Notes: generated from the letters alone by a model not told the origin. DNA of 64,000 nucleotides from Gottschalkia purinilytica (GCF_001190785.1 NZ_LGSS01000002.1:186001-250000); one strand, 5' to 3'; counted from the stretch's first letter, positions 12,638 to 23,375 are shown. Program-made: numbers and translations.

Positions 12638-12868
12638 TCACTTCCTTTTCTTTCTTATATCTTTGCCAGCTAACTTGAATAAGGTATGAAAAGATGTCGC
12701 TATACCAAAAACAGTAAATATAGTCAAAAATACTAGATTTATTCCTAGTTTATCATCTATAAACTTTCCTAGTAGTACTCCTCCTAATATGGGAACAATC
12801 ATGGATATACCTATTTGAGAAATAAGAGCTACATTTTCGAGTATCTTCGACTTGTTATTTATTTTCAA
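12638..12868 (-). CDS. atpZ: AtpZ/AtpI-type small membrane protein
   Basis: The 76-residue protein has two hydrophobic hairpin helices, QIGISMIVPILGGVLLGKFID and LVFLTIFTVFGIATSFHTLF, with the GxxxGKxID pattern of the AtpZ family found at the head of many atp operons. The family may form a Mg2+/Ca2+ channel or assist assembly; that is known only for relatives. I use the TTG at 12868 because AGGAG lies eight bases before it; an upstream TTG at 12895 lacks a site. I see no convincing promoter in 12896-13045. Confidence 0.75.
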   Translation of the reverse strand: MKINNKSKILENVALISQIGISMIVPILGGVLLGKFIDDKLGINLVFLTIFTVFGIATSFHTLFKLAGKDIRKKRK

Positions 12869-13045
12869 TTTTATCACTCCTATTTTTTTTTGCAAGACTA
12901 TATTTGTTATAGATTTGACTGTTAGAATTAATTAAAATTTATTATATTGGATTATATTGAAAAACTTCATGTTTTTATTTAATATATTATACTAAAATTA
13001 TAGATGTTTTTCATATCTTTGTACATTTAATTTGTAATCTTTTTA

Positions 13046-13083
13046 TAAAAAAAGTAGATAAGATTTAATCTATCTACTTTTTT
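13046..13083 (-). terminator. Terminator of wecB
   Basis: AAAAAGTAGAT(A)AGATT pairs with AATCTATCTACTTTTT with one bulged base, followed on the minus strand by a T run. It separates the wall-polymer genes from the atp operon. Confidence 0.8.
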
Positions 13084-13182
13084 AAATATTTTATTATTAT
13101 TGTATTAATCCTTCATGAGTATTGTATCACTAAAAGTATAATTTTATTATGTTTAATTATAGTCTATGTCAGTAAAATTTAA

Positions 13183-14301
13183 TTATTTTGAGCTTTCAAC
13201 AATAATATTCACTATCTTTTGGGCGGCTGTACCATCTCCATAAGGATTTACCGCATTTGCCATTTTGTTGTATTCATCCTTATCATTTATAAGTAGGTCT
13301 ATTTCCTTAAATATATTTTCTTTTTCTAGACCTAAAAGCTTAGCTGTTCCTGCCTCTATACCTTCTGGTCTTTCCGTTTCTTTTCTTACAACTAAAACAG
13401 GCTTTCCAAGCGTAGGTGCTTCTTCTTGTATACCTCCAGAATCAGTAACTATAAAATAACATCTTTTTTGCAGATTAGCAAAAGGAAGATAATCAAGTGG
13501 GTCTATTAAATGTATTCTGTCATTTCCTTTTAATATATTATTAGCTATTTCTCTAACCTTAGGATTGAGATGAATAGGAAATACAACTTCAACATCACTA
13601 TTTTTTTCAACTATTTCCTTTATTGCACTAAATATATTTTCCATAGGTTTTCCTATATTTTCTCTTCTATGAGAAGTTACTAATATAATTTTCTTACCAT
13701 CATAATCAAGATTATTTAAAAGTTCATTTTCAAACTTATAATCATCTGTCACAACTTCTAAAAGAGCATCTATAGCAGTGTTTCCCGTAATATATATTTT
13801 TCTATCATCATATCCTTCTTTTATTAAGTTCTCCCTACTTTGTTCTGTAGGTGCAAAATGAAAACTAGTTAATATTCCTGTAAGTTTTCTATTTGCTTCT
13901 TCAGGATAAGGAGAATATAGATCTCCACTTCTTAGTCCCGCTTCTATATGTCCGATCTTTACACCATTATAGAAACCAGCTAATGCTCCTGCAAATACTG
14001 TAGTTGTATCACCTTGAACTAATAGGATATCTGGTTTAAAATCCTTTATTACATTTTCGAGCCCTTGAAGTGATTTTGTAGTGATATCTGATAATGTTTG
14101 TCCTGATTTAAATATATTAAGATCATAGTCTGGCGATATTTTAAATACATCTAGTACTTGGTCTAACATTTCCCTATGTTGAGCAGTAACACATAACTTA
14201 TGTTCTATATTTTCATTTTCATTAAGCCTTTTTACAACAGGTGCCATTTTTATAGCTTCGGGCCTAGTCCCAAATACTGTTAACACTTTTATCTTTCTCA
14301 T
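13183..14301 (-). CDS. wecB: UDP-N-acetylglucosamine 2-epimerase (non-hydrolysing)
   Basis: The enzyme interconverts UDP-GlcNAc and UDP-ManNAc, the precursor for wall teichoic acid linkage units and other surface polymers. The 372 residues carry the GT-B family signatures GTRPEAIKMAPV (start), HIEAGLRSGD, YPEEANRK, TSHRRENIGKP and DSGGIQEEAP. It lies 18 bases after the tagO/wecA-like gene, so the two probably act in one pathway. Equivalent to mnaA (yvyH) at the same place in Bacillus. Confidence 0.95.
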   Translation of the reverse strand: MRKIKVLTVFGTRPEAIKMAPVVKRLNENENIEHKLCVTAQHREMLDQVLDVFKISPDYDLNIFKSGQTLSDITTKSLQGLENVIKDFKPDILLVQGDTTTVFAGALAGFYNGVKIGHIEAGLRSGDLYSPYPEEANRKLTGILTSFHFAPTEQSRENLIKEGYDDRKIYITGNTAIDALLEVVTDDYKFENELLNNLDYDGKKIILVTSHRRENIGKPMENIFSAIKEIVEKNSDVEVVFPIHLNPKVREIANNILKGNDRIHLIDPLDYLPFANLQKRCYFIVTDSGGIQEEAPTLGKPVLVVRKETERPEGIEAGTAKLLGLEKENIFKEIDLLINDKDEYNKMANAVNPYGDGTAAQKIVNIIVESSK

Positions 14302-14319
14302 TGATTACTCCCCTTTATC

Positions 14320-15366
14320 TTATTTACTTCTATGATTCTTCCTACTATTCACTATTCCAAATCTAGTCATAGAAATAATTGCTAATACAGCTAAGAATGA
14401 TATTATTAATATACCACTTCCTGGATTAACTTTAGCTATAACTATAGCTGATGCTCCAAGTATAACACTTATAATATATAATACCAGTACAGTTTGTCTT
14501 TGACTTAATCCTTTATCTAATAATCTATGATGTAAATGTCCTCTATCTGCTTCCATAATAGGTTTTTTATCTATAAGTCTTCTTAATATTGCGAATGTAG
14601 TATCAAATATAGGTAGTCCCAATGCAAGTATAGGAGTTACTATAGCTATAGTAGCAACACTCTTCATAGCTCCTTCAATAGCTATAACAGAAAGCATATA
14701 CCCTAAAAATAGCGCTCCTGTATCACCCATAAATATTTTGGCAGGATTAAAATTAAAAGGTAAAAATCCAAATGCAGCTCCTGCTATTATTGCTGACATT
14801 ATAATAATACTAGCTTCTCCAGTTACACTTCCATAAGTTATAAATAAAAAAGATAATGCTGCAATAGCACTAACTCCTGCTGAGAGTCCATCTAGTCCAT
14901 CTATTAAATTTAATGTATTAGTTATACCTACAACCCAAAATATAGTTATAGGAATAGCAAATGATCCTAAATGTAAAAGACCATGCTGTTTGTCGAAAGG
15001 ATTTGTAATCGCTTCTATTTTTACATCTCCCAGTATAAGTACAGCTGCTGCTACCACTTGTAAAACAAGCTTTAGCTTTGCAGACATAGGCTTTATATCA
15101 TCTACAATACCAGTAATTGCTATTATACTTCCTCCGATAAGTATAGAAATAACCGATCTATCAAGATTTAGTAGAGCTATCATTGAAATGATAGTAGCCA
15201 GATATATGGCTATTCCACCAAGTCTTGGAATAGGAACCTTATGAACCCTTCTTTCATCTTTGGGAACATCTATCGCTCCTACTTTATAAGCAATTTTCTT
15301 AGCTAATGGAGTAAATGAAAAAGATAGAATAAGTGGTAAGAAAAAAGCTATATAGTATTTTGACAT
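14320..15366 (-). CDS. Undecaprenyl-phosphate GlcNAc-1-phosphate transferase (TagO/WecA type)
   Basis: This integral membrane protein (348 aa, about ten helices) moves GlcNAc-1-phosphate to undecaprenyl phosphate, starting wall teichoic acid or related polymer synthesis. Motifs of the polyprenyl-phosphate sugar transferase family are intact: GIVDDIKP (near 90), IDGLDGLSAG, FMGDTGALFLGY and the C-terminal DRGHLHHRLL characteristic of WecA/TagO rather than MraY. It starts at ATG after GAGGGAG. The 204-base upstream gap has no gene and no convincing promoter; wecB follows closely. Confidence 0.92.
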   Translation of the reverse strand: MSKYYIAFFLPLILSFSFTPLAKKIAYKVGAIDVPKDERRVHKVPIPRLGGIAIYLATIISMIALLNLDRSVISILIGGSIIAITGIVDDIKPMSAKLKLVLQVVAAAVLILGDVKIEAITNPFDKQHGLLHLGSFAIPITIFWVVGITNTLNLIDGLDGLSAGVSAIAALSFLFITYGSVTGEASIIIMSAIIAGAAFGFLPFNFNPAKIFMGDTGALFLGYMLSVIAIEGAMKSVATIAIVTPILALGLPIFDTTFAILRRLIDKKPIMEADRGHLHHRLLDKGLSQRQTVLVLYIISVILGASAIVIAKVNPGSGILIISFLAVLAIISMTRFGIVNSRKNHRSK

Positions 15367-15570
15367 ATTAACACTCCCTCTTTGTTAGTTTGGGCAAACA
15401 AACTATATCATAAGTTTTTCACACGTTTTCTGTTACAATTTCTCTCCAAAAGATTTTACTTCATATACTAGTTTTAGTCAATTAGTGTAAATTTATTAAC
15501 TTCTTTTACATTTGTCTTTTTTACTGTCGTTTCAACCTTTAGTTAAAACTTTATGACAAATTATATAAGT

Positions 15571-16020
15571 TTATTTTTTCCAGTTAAATTTCACCAATTG
15601 TATTCCAGCTTCTTCTAAAAATTCTTTTGCCATTTCATCTGGATAGTCTTCTTCATATATTACTTTAGTAATTCCAGCATTTATTATCATCTTTGTACAA
15701 ACTATACATGGTTGAGTAGTAACATATATAGTTGATCCATCTATATTTACACCACACTTTGCTGCATGAACTATTGCATTTTGCTCTGCATGAAGTCCTC
15801 TACATAATTCATGCCTCTGACCTGAAGGAACTTTTAGCTTGTCCCTTAAACATCCAGTCTCTGAACTATGTCTTATTCCTGTAGGAGCTCCATTATATCC
15901 TGTAGAAAGTATTCTATTTTCTTTTACAATGACAGCTCCTACCTGTCTTCTTAAACAGGTTGATCTTTTTTTTACAACATGAACTATTTCCATAAAGTAT
16001 TCATCCCAAGTTGGTCTCAT
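15571..16020 (-). CDS. dCMP deaminase (ComEB type)
   Basis: The 149-residue zinc enzyme deaminates dCMP to dUMP for dTMP synthesis. The active-site pieces HAEQNAI (Zn His and proton-shuttling Glu) and PCIVCTKM (two Zn Cys) are present, with a [11 protein letters not shown] start typical of the family. In Firmicutes it is often called comEB, though a competence role is not needed. A GGAGGAAAAT site precedes the ATG. Confidence 0.9.
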   Translation of the reverse strand: MRPTWDEYFMEIVHVVKKRSTCLRRQVGAVIVKENRILSTGYNGAPTGIRHSSETGCLRDKLKVPSGQRHELCRGLHAEQNAIVHAAKCGVNIDGSTIYVTTQPCIVCTKMIINAGITKVIYEEDYPDEMAKEFLEEAGIQLVKFNWKK

Positions 16021-16470
16021 ATTTTCCTCCCAGTAAAAAATATATAAATGTTAAAAAACTTTCCATTTATCTAATTTTATCTTAATTTAGCATCTTTTTA
16101 AATATTTTTTGTAAAGATGTTAACAAAAAGTAGATAGTAAAGTTAAAACCTTTTATTATTAAATCTTATCATAAATATAGTGTCTTACTATTTATAAATT
16201 AACTATTTTATTAACATCTTTTTAATAATTAGTATTTATATCGGGATATTAGCTAATATAAATATACTACTAGTCCTAAGACTAAAGACTTCTCATTGTA
16301 AAAAATTTCATAGTCCAATATACTTATTTTTTGATAATTTATTGTTCTATAAAGTTACATTTAAAAATTAGCCTTCTATATCTCCATTACAATATTTCAC
16401 ATTTTTACTTAGTATATTTTTTCTATTAATTTAATTTTTGTCCATGTTTATCTATATAATAAAATAACAC
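16021..16470. other. AT-rich gap with no supported gene
   Basis: I found no ORF with a ribosome site, no tRNA-like fold and no repeat in this stretch on either strand. It must contain the promoter of the dCMP deaminase gene, but no candidate stands out from the background. Confidence 0.5.
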
Positions 16471-16524
16471 AAAAAGATTAATAAGAATATTACATCAATG
16501 TGTAATATTCTTATTAATCTTTTT
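16471..16524 (-). terminator. Very long terminator of the tsaC-upp operon
   Basis: A perfect 24-bp stem (16471-16494 with 16501-16524) around a six-base loop, with A and T runs at its ends, lies 55 bases past upp. Its symmetry would let it work in both directions. Confidence 0.9.
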
Positions 16525-16579
16525 CATGCTAACCTTTTATACTTTAACAGTATTTAATTTACTAAATAATATGAGTTAT

Positions 16580-17230
<651 letters not shown>

Positions 17231-17260
17231 TTATCTTCTTTAGTCTATCTCAATTTTTTA

Positions 17261-17710
17261 TTATAACATATATGTTTTTTCTATGTCTCCAATTTTATTT
17301 ACTCTTCTTTCATGTCTTTCACCTTGAAATTCTGCATTAATCCAAGCATTTACTATTTCTAGTGCCAAATCTATACCTACAACCCTTGCACCTAATGATA
17401 ACATATTAGCATTATTGTGTTCTCTTGACATCTTTGCTGAATAAGTGTCTCCACATAATGCACATCTTATTCCTCTAACTTTATTTGCAGCTATAGAAAT
17501 ACCTATTCCTGTTCCGCAACATACTATACCTCTATCACAATCTCCTTTTACAACTGCTTCCGCTACCTTTTTCCCAAAATCAGGATAATCAACTGATTCA
17601 GTAGAATTCGTTCCAAAATCTACATATTCTATTCCTTTTTCTTCTAAGAAACTTTTAATTTTTTCTTTTAGATCATATCCTCCATGATCACTACCTAGAC
17701 CTATTTTCAT
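17261..17710 (-). CDS. rpiB: Ribose-5-phosphate isomerase B
   Basis: The 149-residue enzyme interconverts ribose-5-P and ribulose-5-P. The N-terminal GSDHGGYDLKEKIK and the active-site Cys in CGTGIGISIAANKVRGIR are typical, as are DTYSAKMSREHNNAN and LGARVVG. It sits 14 bases after the phosphatase gene. Ribose-5-P made by the ribokinase at 27.8 kb would enter central metabolism here. Confidence 0.95.
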   Translation of the reverse strand: MKIGLGSDHGGYDLKEKIKSFLEEKGIEYVDFGTNSTESVDYPDFGKKVAEAVVKGDCDRGIVCCGTGIGISIAANKVRGIRCALCGDTYSAKMSREHNNANMLSLGARVVGIDLALEIVNAWINAEFQGERHERRVNKIGDIEKTYML

Positions 17711-17724
17711 AGTTAAACCTCCAT

Positions 17725-18177
17725 TTATATATCCAGTTTTTCTAGCACTTTTTGAAGTGCATTTTTTATTTCATTTAAGCTTTCTTTATATACATTAACA
17801 GATTGTCCATAAGGATCAGCTATATCTCCACTCTCTCCAATATATTCCTTAAGTGTAAATATTTTTTTATCTGAGCTAGGATCAACCTGTAATATAGCTT
17901 GTTTATGACCTCTTGTCATTGCAAATATATAATCTACATCATTTATCATTTCACTAGTAAGTTGCTTTGATCTATGTTTAGATATATCTATATTTTCATC
18001 TCTCATAACTATTATGGCTTGTTCTGATGCTGGCTGATTTGGAAGTGCAAAAATTCCAGCTGATAAAACTTCTATATTATTTTCTTTTTTAGCTTTTTTC
18101 AACATATCTTTAAAAAGTCCTTCAGCCATACTACTACGGCAGGTATTTCCTGTACATACAAAAAGTATTTTTTTCAA
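17725..18177 (-). CDS. Low-molecular-weight protein phosphatase (YwlE-like)
   Basis: The 150-residue protein has the P-loop CTGNTCRS near the N-terminus (C-x5-R, residues 8-14) and the general-acid Asp in DPYGQS near the C-terminus. The Thr inside the loop (CTGNTCR) is what marks YwlE protein-arginine phosphatases against tyrosine phosphatases, and the rpiB/tsaC neighbourhood is that of ywlE. The TTG start follows AGGAGGTGTACAA. Confidence 0.88.
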   Translation of the reverse strand: MKKILFVCTGNTCRSSMAEGLFKDMLKKAKKENNIEVLSAGIFALPNQPASEQAIIVMRDENIDISKHRSKQLTSEMINDVDYIFAMTRGHKQAILQVDPSSDKKIFTLKEYIGESGDIADPYGQSVNVYKESLNEIKNALQKVLEKLDI

Positions 18178-18188
18178 TTGTACACCTC

Positions 18189-19253
18189 CTAGTCTAAGTA
18201 AATTATATCTCCTCCAGCTGCCTTTTTCATTCTATTCATTATAGCTTTTCCTATGCCTTTTTCCTCAAAACCTTCTGAAAGTATTATATCTACTTCTAGC
18301 TTGTCAAATTTTCTTAGCATATCAAATAAATTTGAAGCTATAGATTCTAGATTTTCTCTATCTCCTAATACTAACGTATTATCTAGATCATATTTTTCTT
18401 TGGTCTGAGATGTTGCAAGTATTCCAACCTTCATGCCTTCTAATGTGTAATAATCTTTTAGCTCATTTATTTTTTTTGACATATCTTCAATTGTTCCATA
18501 AACTATTTTCATATTTGCTTTTGGAGAATAGTGTTTATATTTTTGTCCTGGAGACTTTGGTACTAGGTCTTTATCCTTACTTTCTAAGGCAGGATCATAT
18601 TCTACTTTTGGGAAAACAGTAAGCAAATTTTCAAGCGTTACTCCACCAGGTCTTAATATAGTAGGAATATCCGTTGATATATCAAGTACAGTAGACTCTA
18701 CACCAACTCCTGTAGTTCCTCCATCTATAATTATATCAATTTTCCCTAATAAATCTTCTATAACATGAGATGCATTTGTAGGACTTGGTTTTCCTGAGAG
18801 ATTAGCACTAGGTGCAGCTATAGGAACTTTTGATTCATTTATAAGCTTTATAGCTATTTCATTTTTGGGCATTCTTATAGCTACTGACTGTAATCCTCCT
18901 GTAGTTTTAAGAGGTACTTTTTCATTTTTGTTGAATAAAAGGGTCAATGGGCCGGGCCAAAATTTTTCCATTAACATTAATGCTTTTTCTGGTACTTCTT
19001 CTACTAGTTCATATATTTGACTTATATCTCCTATATGAACTATTAAAGGATTATCTTGAGGTCTTCCTTTAGCTTCAAATATTTTACCTACAGCATCTTC
19101 ATCTAATGCATTAGCTCCTAATCCATATACTGTTTCTGTAGGGAAGGCTACTAATCCTCCATTTTTTATAACCTCTCCAGCTTCCTTTATCGCCTTTTCT
19201 TCAATATGTCCATTATTTAATTCTATTATCTTTGTAACTTTGTTATTCATCAT
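18189..19253 (-). CDS. tsaC: Threonylcarbamoyl-AMP synthase (TsaC/Sua5)
   Basis: The enzyme makes threonylcarbamoyl-AMP for the t6A modification of ANN-decoding tRNAs. It is the long Sua5 form (354 aa): YrdC domain in the first 210 residues (GGLVAFPTETVYGLGANA, KRPQ-like GRPQDNPLIVHI, APSANLSGKPSPT), then the Sua5 C-terminal domain after the linker SPGQKYKHYSPKA. First gene of the tsaC-ywlE-rpiB-upp operon. The start is one of two adjacent ATGs (19253 or 19250). Confidence 0.95.
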   Translation of the reverse strand: MMNNKVTKIIELNNGHIEEKAIKEAGEVIKNGGLVAFPTETVYGLGANALDEDAVGKIFEAKGRPQDNPLIVHIGDISQIYELVEEVPEKALMLMEKFWPGPLTLLFNKNEKVPLKTTGGLQSVAIRMPKNEIAIKLINESKVPIAAPSANLSGKPSPTNASHVIEDLLGKIDIIIDGGTTGVGVESTVLDISTDIPTILRPGGVTLENLLTVFPKVEYDPALESKDKDLVPKSPGQKYKHYSPKANMKIVYGTIEDMSKKINELKDYYTLEGMKVGILATSQTKEKYDLDNTLVLGDRENLESIASNLFDMLRKFDKLEVDIILSEGFEEKGIGKAIMNRMKKAAGGDIIYLD

Positions 19254-19357
19254 AGTCCCTTCTTTACCATAAAGTTATATATGTATTTTGCTATATATCT
19301 CATGAGTTTAAACTAATTAGGTTCAAAATATATAAAATATTCATAAAAATATATTCT

Positions 19358-19378
19358 TAGACTATAGTCAATAGTCTA
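19358..19378. promoter_or_regulatory. Inverted repeat between tsaC and the ZIP gene
   Basis: TAGACTAT-N5-ATAGTCTA lies in the 239-base divergent gap. Such a repeat could bind a dimeric regulator, or be chance in AT-rich DNA. No known metal-regulator box (Fur, Zur, MntR) is recognised. Confidence 0.35.
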
Positions 19379-19492
19379 GATATATATTATATTAATATAT
19401 TTTCTCGGTCAAGGATTGGATTATAATGAATTTTTCAATACATTTTAGAATATCTATGTTATAGGACGAAATGACTAAAAAGAGGTGTTTAT

Positions 19493-20236
19493 ATGGAAAG
19501 TATTATTTTTACTACCGTAATAGGTTCTCTAGTTGGAATTGTAGGAACGGGTTTAGGTGGATATTTGGCTATAAAGCTTGTTAGACCAAACAATAGATTT
19601 TTAGGAATGCTATTAGGAATGACTAGCGGGTTAATGTTAGCAGTAGTTGCTTTTGATCTGTTGCCTGAGGCTCTAAGCATAGGAGGACTATGGATTGAAA
19701 TATTAGGTGTATTATTAGGTGTTGCAATGATGTTTATAGTAGAAAGTAAAGTATTATCTTGTAATGCTAATAGTTTTAAAAGTACTAATAAAGGAAATTT
19801 TCTTAAGACTGGTGCTCTTATAGGGGTAGGAATAGCTTTACATAACTTTCCTGAAGGATTGGCTATTGGTTCTGGATTTATGCTAACTCCTCAACTTGGA
19901 ATGACAATGGCTCTTATAATTGCATTGCATGACCTGCCTGAAGGTATTGCTATGGCACTTCCATTAAAAATGAGCGGTATGTCAAATTTCAAAATATTCT
20001 TTTTGACACTACTTACTGGTATACCCACAGGATTTGGGGCTATGATAGGTGGTCTTTTAGGAAGCATATCTGACGTATTTATAGCACTCTGTCTTGCTAT
20101 TGCAGGTGGAGCTATGCTTTATATTACATGTGGTGAGCTTATACCTAATGCTAAAGCTCTTCACAAAGGAAGAGCTTCTACTATAGGTATCGGTATAGGT
20201 TTTGCTTTAGGCATATTTATCAGTAATTCAATCTAA
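19493..20236 (+). CDS. ZIP family metal transporter
   Basis: The 247-residue membrane protein has about eight helices. The metal-binding helices HNFPEGLAIGSGF and HDLPEGIAMALPLK carry the His, Asn/Asp and Glu ligands of the ZIP (ZupT-like) family, which brings Zn2+, Fe2+ or Mn2+ into the cell. The His-rich loop between helices 3 and 4 is short. It is a lone plus-strand gene between prfA and tsaC, with an AAGAGGTG site. The ion cannot be told from the sequence. Confidence 0.93.
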   Translation: MESIIFTTVIGSLVGIVGTGLGGYLAIKLVRPNNRFLGMLLGMTSGLMLAVVAFDLLPEALSIGGLWIEILGVLLGVAMMFIVESKVLSCNANSFKSTNKGNFLKTGALIGVGIALHNFPEGLAIGSGFMLTPQLGMTMALIIALHDLPEGIAMALPLKMSGMSNFKIFFLTLLTGIPTGFGAMIGGLLGSISDVFIALCLAIAGGAMLYITCGELIPNAKALHKGRASTIGIGIGFALGIFISNSI

Positions 20237-20258
20237 ATGATTTTTAATTTTGTTAATT

Positions 20259-21329
20259 TTATTCTTCAACTTGTTTCAGTTTTTCTGCTTGATCAGTAGT
20301 TATAAGTGCATCAAGCATTTCATTTATATCTCCGTCTAAGAAAGCTTCTAATTTATAAACTGTCATATTTATTCTATGATCTGTTATTCTTCCTTGTGGG
20401 AAGTTATATGTTCTTATTTTAGCACTTCTATCTCCTGTTCCTACTTGACTCTTTCTCGCCTCAGCTATTTCTGCATTTTGAGCTTCTATCATTTGGTCAT
20501 AGATTCTAGCTTTAAGAATTTTAAATGCTTTTTCTTTGTTTTTTAACTGAGACTTTTCATCTTGACAAGCTACAACTATTCCTGTAGGAATATGTGTTAG
20601 TCTAACTGCCGAGTCAGTTGTATTAACACTTTGCCCACCATTACCTGATGAACGATATACGTCAACTCTCACTTCATTTGGCTTGATATCAATATCTATA
20701 TCATCTACTTCTGGAAGAACTGCTACTGTAGCTGTAGATGTATGAATTCTACCACTTGATTCTGTAGCTGGAACTCTTTGAACTCTATGAACTCCACTTT
20801 CATATTTAAGTCTACTATATGCGCCTTTACCTTTTATTAAAAATACAACCTCTTTAACTCCACCAACACCTTGATCACTAGAACTCATAAGTTCAACTTT
20901 CCATCTTTGTCTCTCTGCATATCTTGTATACATTCTAAATAAGTCCCCTGCAAATATACCAGCTTCATCTCCACCGGCACCTGCACGTATTTCTACTATA
21001 ACGTTTCTCTCATCATTAGGATCTTTAGGTATTAAAAGTATTTTTAGTTCTTCTATTAATTTTTCACATTTCTCTGTTGTCTCATCAATCTCAAGTTTTA
21101 CCATACTTTTAAATTCTTCATCTAACTTTTCTTTCAACATTTCTTTAGCTTCTTCTAATTGTTCGTTAGTCTTCTTGTACTCTCTATATTTCATAACTAC
21201 AGGTTCTAAATCCGAATGTTCTTTAACATATTTTTGCCATTCTGTTATATTTCCAATAACATCTGGGTCACTTATTTTTTCACTTAATTCTACGTATCTT
21301 TTATCTATAAATTCTAATTTATCTAACAT
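20259..21329 (-). CDS. prfA: Peptide chain release factor 1
   Basis: RF1 reads UAA and UAG. The 356 residues contain the hydrolysis motif GGQ (in [14 protein letters not shown]) and the recognition-domain PAT-type tripeptide (VPATESSG), which distinguishes RF1 from RF2 (SPF). I use the ATG at 21329, preceded by GAGGTGATTGT; the ATG at 21344 places that site inside the gene. PrmC, encoded upstream, methylates the GGQ glutamine, so the pair is functional. Confidence 0.96.
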   Translation of the reverse strand: MLDKLEFIDKRYVELSEKISDPDVIGNITEWQKYVKEHSDLEPVVMKYREYKKTNEQLEEAKEMLKEKLDEEFKSMVKLEIDETTEKCEKLIEELKILLIPKDPNDERNVIVEIRAGAGGDEAGIFAGDLFRMYTRYAERQRWKVELMSSSDQGVGGVKEVVFLIKGKGAYSRLKYESGVHRVQRVPATESSGRIHTSTATVAVLPEVDDIDIDIKPNEVRVDVYRSSGNGGQSVNTTDSAVRLTHIPTGIVVACQDEKSQLKNKEKAFKILKARIYDQMIEAQNAEIAEARKSQVGTGDRSAKIRTYNFPQGRITDHRINMTVYKLEAFLDGDINEMLDALITTDQAEKLKQVEE

Positions 21330-21406
21330 ACAATCACCTCGCATATACCATAATACAAATTTATATTATAACATTATTTACATTTTCTTGATAGATATAT
21401 TTTTAG

Positions 21407-21922
21407 CTAATACATAATAACTCCTAGTATTCCTGCTAATAATAATGCTAATATCATATTAAATCTCTTAAAGCTTATTAAACAAAATATTAAAATAGCT
21501 ATTCCAATACTTTTTATGTCTATAATCGTTTCTTTACCTATATCAATAGCAGCAGACGCTATGAGTCCTAAAACAACTGGTCTTAGTCCTTTAAACATAT
21601 TTTGAACTGTTTTGGATTCTTGAAATTTTTCAAAGAAAAACGAAATTAAAAGAACTACAATAAAGGATGGAAGTATAACTGCTGTAGTTGCTACTATAGA
21701 TCCTAATATTCCTGATAATTTGTGTCCTACAAATGTAGCTACATTTATAGATACTGGCCCAGGAGTAATTTGTGCTATAGCAAGCATATCTAAAAAGTCA
21801 CTATGAGTTAACCATTTATTAGCTTCTATAACTTCTTGTTGTATGAAAGGGAGCATAGCATATCCTCCTCCAAAGCTAAATGCACCCACTTTGAAAAAAG
21901 ATATAAATAATTTTAAAAGCAT
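21407..21922 (-). CDS. Chromate transporter, short form, second subunit
   Basis: The 171-residue single-domain CHR protein has the family start FISFFKVGAFSFGGGYAMLP and the ITPGPVSINVATFVG motif. It overlaps the preceding CHR gene by one base (TAATG). Short-form CHR proteins act as pairs of opposite membrane orientation; substrates may be chromate or sulphate-like anions, which is not proven here. Confidence 0.88.
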   Translation of the reverse strand: MLLKLFISFFKVGAFSFGGGYAMLPFIQQEVIEANKWLTHSDFLDMLAIAQITPGPVSINVATFVGHKLSGILGSIVATTAVILPSFIVVLLISFFFEKFQESKTVQNMFKGLRPVVLGLIASAAIDIGKETIIDIKSIGIAILIFCLISFKRFNMILALLLAGILGVIMY

Positions 21923-22464
21923 TATTCCTCCCCCTTTACCTTAGTCCTATAATACACTATAGAACTTATTGCACCTAATATTAAGACTATTATAGGATTT
22001 ATATTAAATACAACTAGTGCTATAAATCCTGCAACTCCTAATATTTTCCCTTCCCTTCCTAGTTTTAATGATTTTCCCAAAGTATAAACAGAAGCAGCTA
22101 TCATTGCAAATACAGCTGGTCTTATTCCTAAAAATACTTTATTTATAATTTCCAATTTTCTATATTTAAATAAAAATATTGAAACTGCTAAAATAGAAAT
22201 TAAGGAAGGTAAAGATGTTCCTAACGTACAAACTATAGCACCTATTATACCGTTTACTCTATATCCTATAAATATAGAACAGTTAATGGATACTGCTCCA
22301 GGTGAGGACTGAGATATTGCAAGAGCATCTAGAAATTCTTCATTAGTAAGCCACTTATTCTCTTCAACAACCTCTTTCTGAATAAGTGGAAGCATAGCAT
22401 AACCTCCTCCAATAGTAAAAATTCCTATCTTGAAAAAGGTTATAAACATTCTAAAAAGTTTCAT
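21922..22464 (-). CDS. Chromate transporter, short form, first subunit
   Basis: The 180-residue partner has the same layout (FFKIGIFTIGGGYAMLP; SSPGAVSINCSIFIG) and is a clear paralogue of the next gene. It follows prmC by 23 bases and has a GGGAGG site. The pair interrupts the usual prmC-prfA adjacency. Confidence 0.88.
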   Translation of the reverse strand: MKLFRMFITFFKIGIFTIGGGYAMLPLIQKEVVEENKWLTNEEFLDALAISQSSPGAVSINCSIFIGYRVNGIIGAIVCTLGTSLPSLISILAVSIFLFKYRKLEIINKVFLGIRPAVFAMIAASVYTLGKSLKLGREGKILGVAGFIALVVFNINPIIVLILGAISSIVYYRTKVKGEE

Positions 22465-22487
22465 TTGTTTGCCTCCCTTAAGCCAGA

Positions 22488-23375
22488 CTACTTCTTATAT
22501 CCTATAACTACCCTATCATGTCCAGCAAGGTCTTTTACAATTTCAGTACATTTAAAAATATCTTTTTCACTTAAAAGTTTTTCTACTTCTTTTCCTTGAT
22601 CATGACCTATTTCATATGCAAGTATTCCATCATTTGACAAGTAATCTAAACTATCATCAGTTATTTTTCTATAAAAATATAGCCCATCTTCTCCACCATC
22701 AAGTGCCAATCTAGGCTCAAACTCAGAAACTTCTTTTTGAAGTCCAGATATTTCCCTTGATGGTATATATGGAGGATTTGAAACTATAATATCTATTTTA
22801 TTATATAATCCTAAGTCTTTTAAAGGAAAAAATAGATCTCCTTTTAAAAATTTAATCTTGTCAGTAAGTCCCAGTCTCTCTGCATTTATACTAGCAACTT
22901 TTATAGGTATATCACTTATATCCACAGAATAAACAAATGCATTTTTAATATAATGAACTAAACTAAGTGATATAGCGCCACTTCCTGTGCCTATATCTAT
23001 AATATTAATAACCTCTTTTTCTTTAAAATATCCCTCATTCACAATTTCTATAACTTTCTCTATTAAAATTTCCGTATCTGGTCTTGGAATAAGAACTCCT
23101 TCTTCAACATAGAAATCTAACCCCATAAATTCTTGTTTACCTAATATATATTGTAATGGATATCTTTCTTTTCTTTTTTCTATAAGATTTAGAAACTTAT
23201 CCACATATTCTACATCTATTTTATCATTTTTATGTGTATAAATATATAATTTATCAACATTTAGAACATGGCATAATAAAAGTTGCGCATCAAGAAGGGG
23301 ATTAAAATAATCCCCTTCACCTAATATATCTATACCCTTTTGAAGTAATGTATTTATTGTAAATTCTCCTACCAA
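22488..23375 (-). CDS. prmC: Release factor glutamine methyltransferase
   Basis: PrmC methylates the GGQ glutamine of RF1 and RF2 using S-adenosylmethionine. The 295 residues show the SAM loop DIGTGSGAISLSL and the substrate motif NPPYIPSREI. The TTG start follows AAGGAGG by seven bases and overlaps the end of the DUF1385 gene by seven bases, so translation is probably coupled. Confidence 0.95.
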   Translation of the reverse strand: MVGEFTINTLLQKGIDILGEGDYFNPLLDAQLLLCHVLNVDKLYIYTHKNDKIDVEYVDKFLNLIEKRKERYPLQYILGKQEFMGLDFYVEEGVLIPRPDTEILIEKVIEIVNEGYFKEKEVINIIDIGTGSGAISLSLVHYIKNAFVYSVDISDIPIKVASINAERLGLTDKIKFLKGDLFFPLKDLGLYNKIDIIVSNPPYIPSREISGLQKEVSEFEPRLALDGGEDGLYFYRKITDDSLDYLSNDGILAYEIGHDQGKEVEKLLSEKDIFKCTEIVKDLAGHDRVVIGYKK

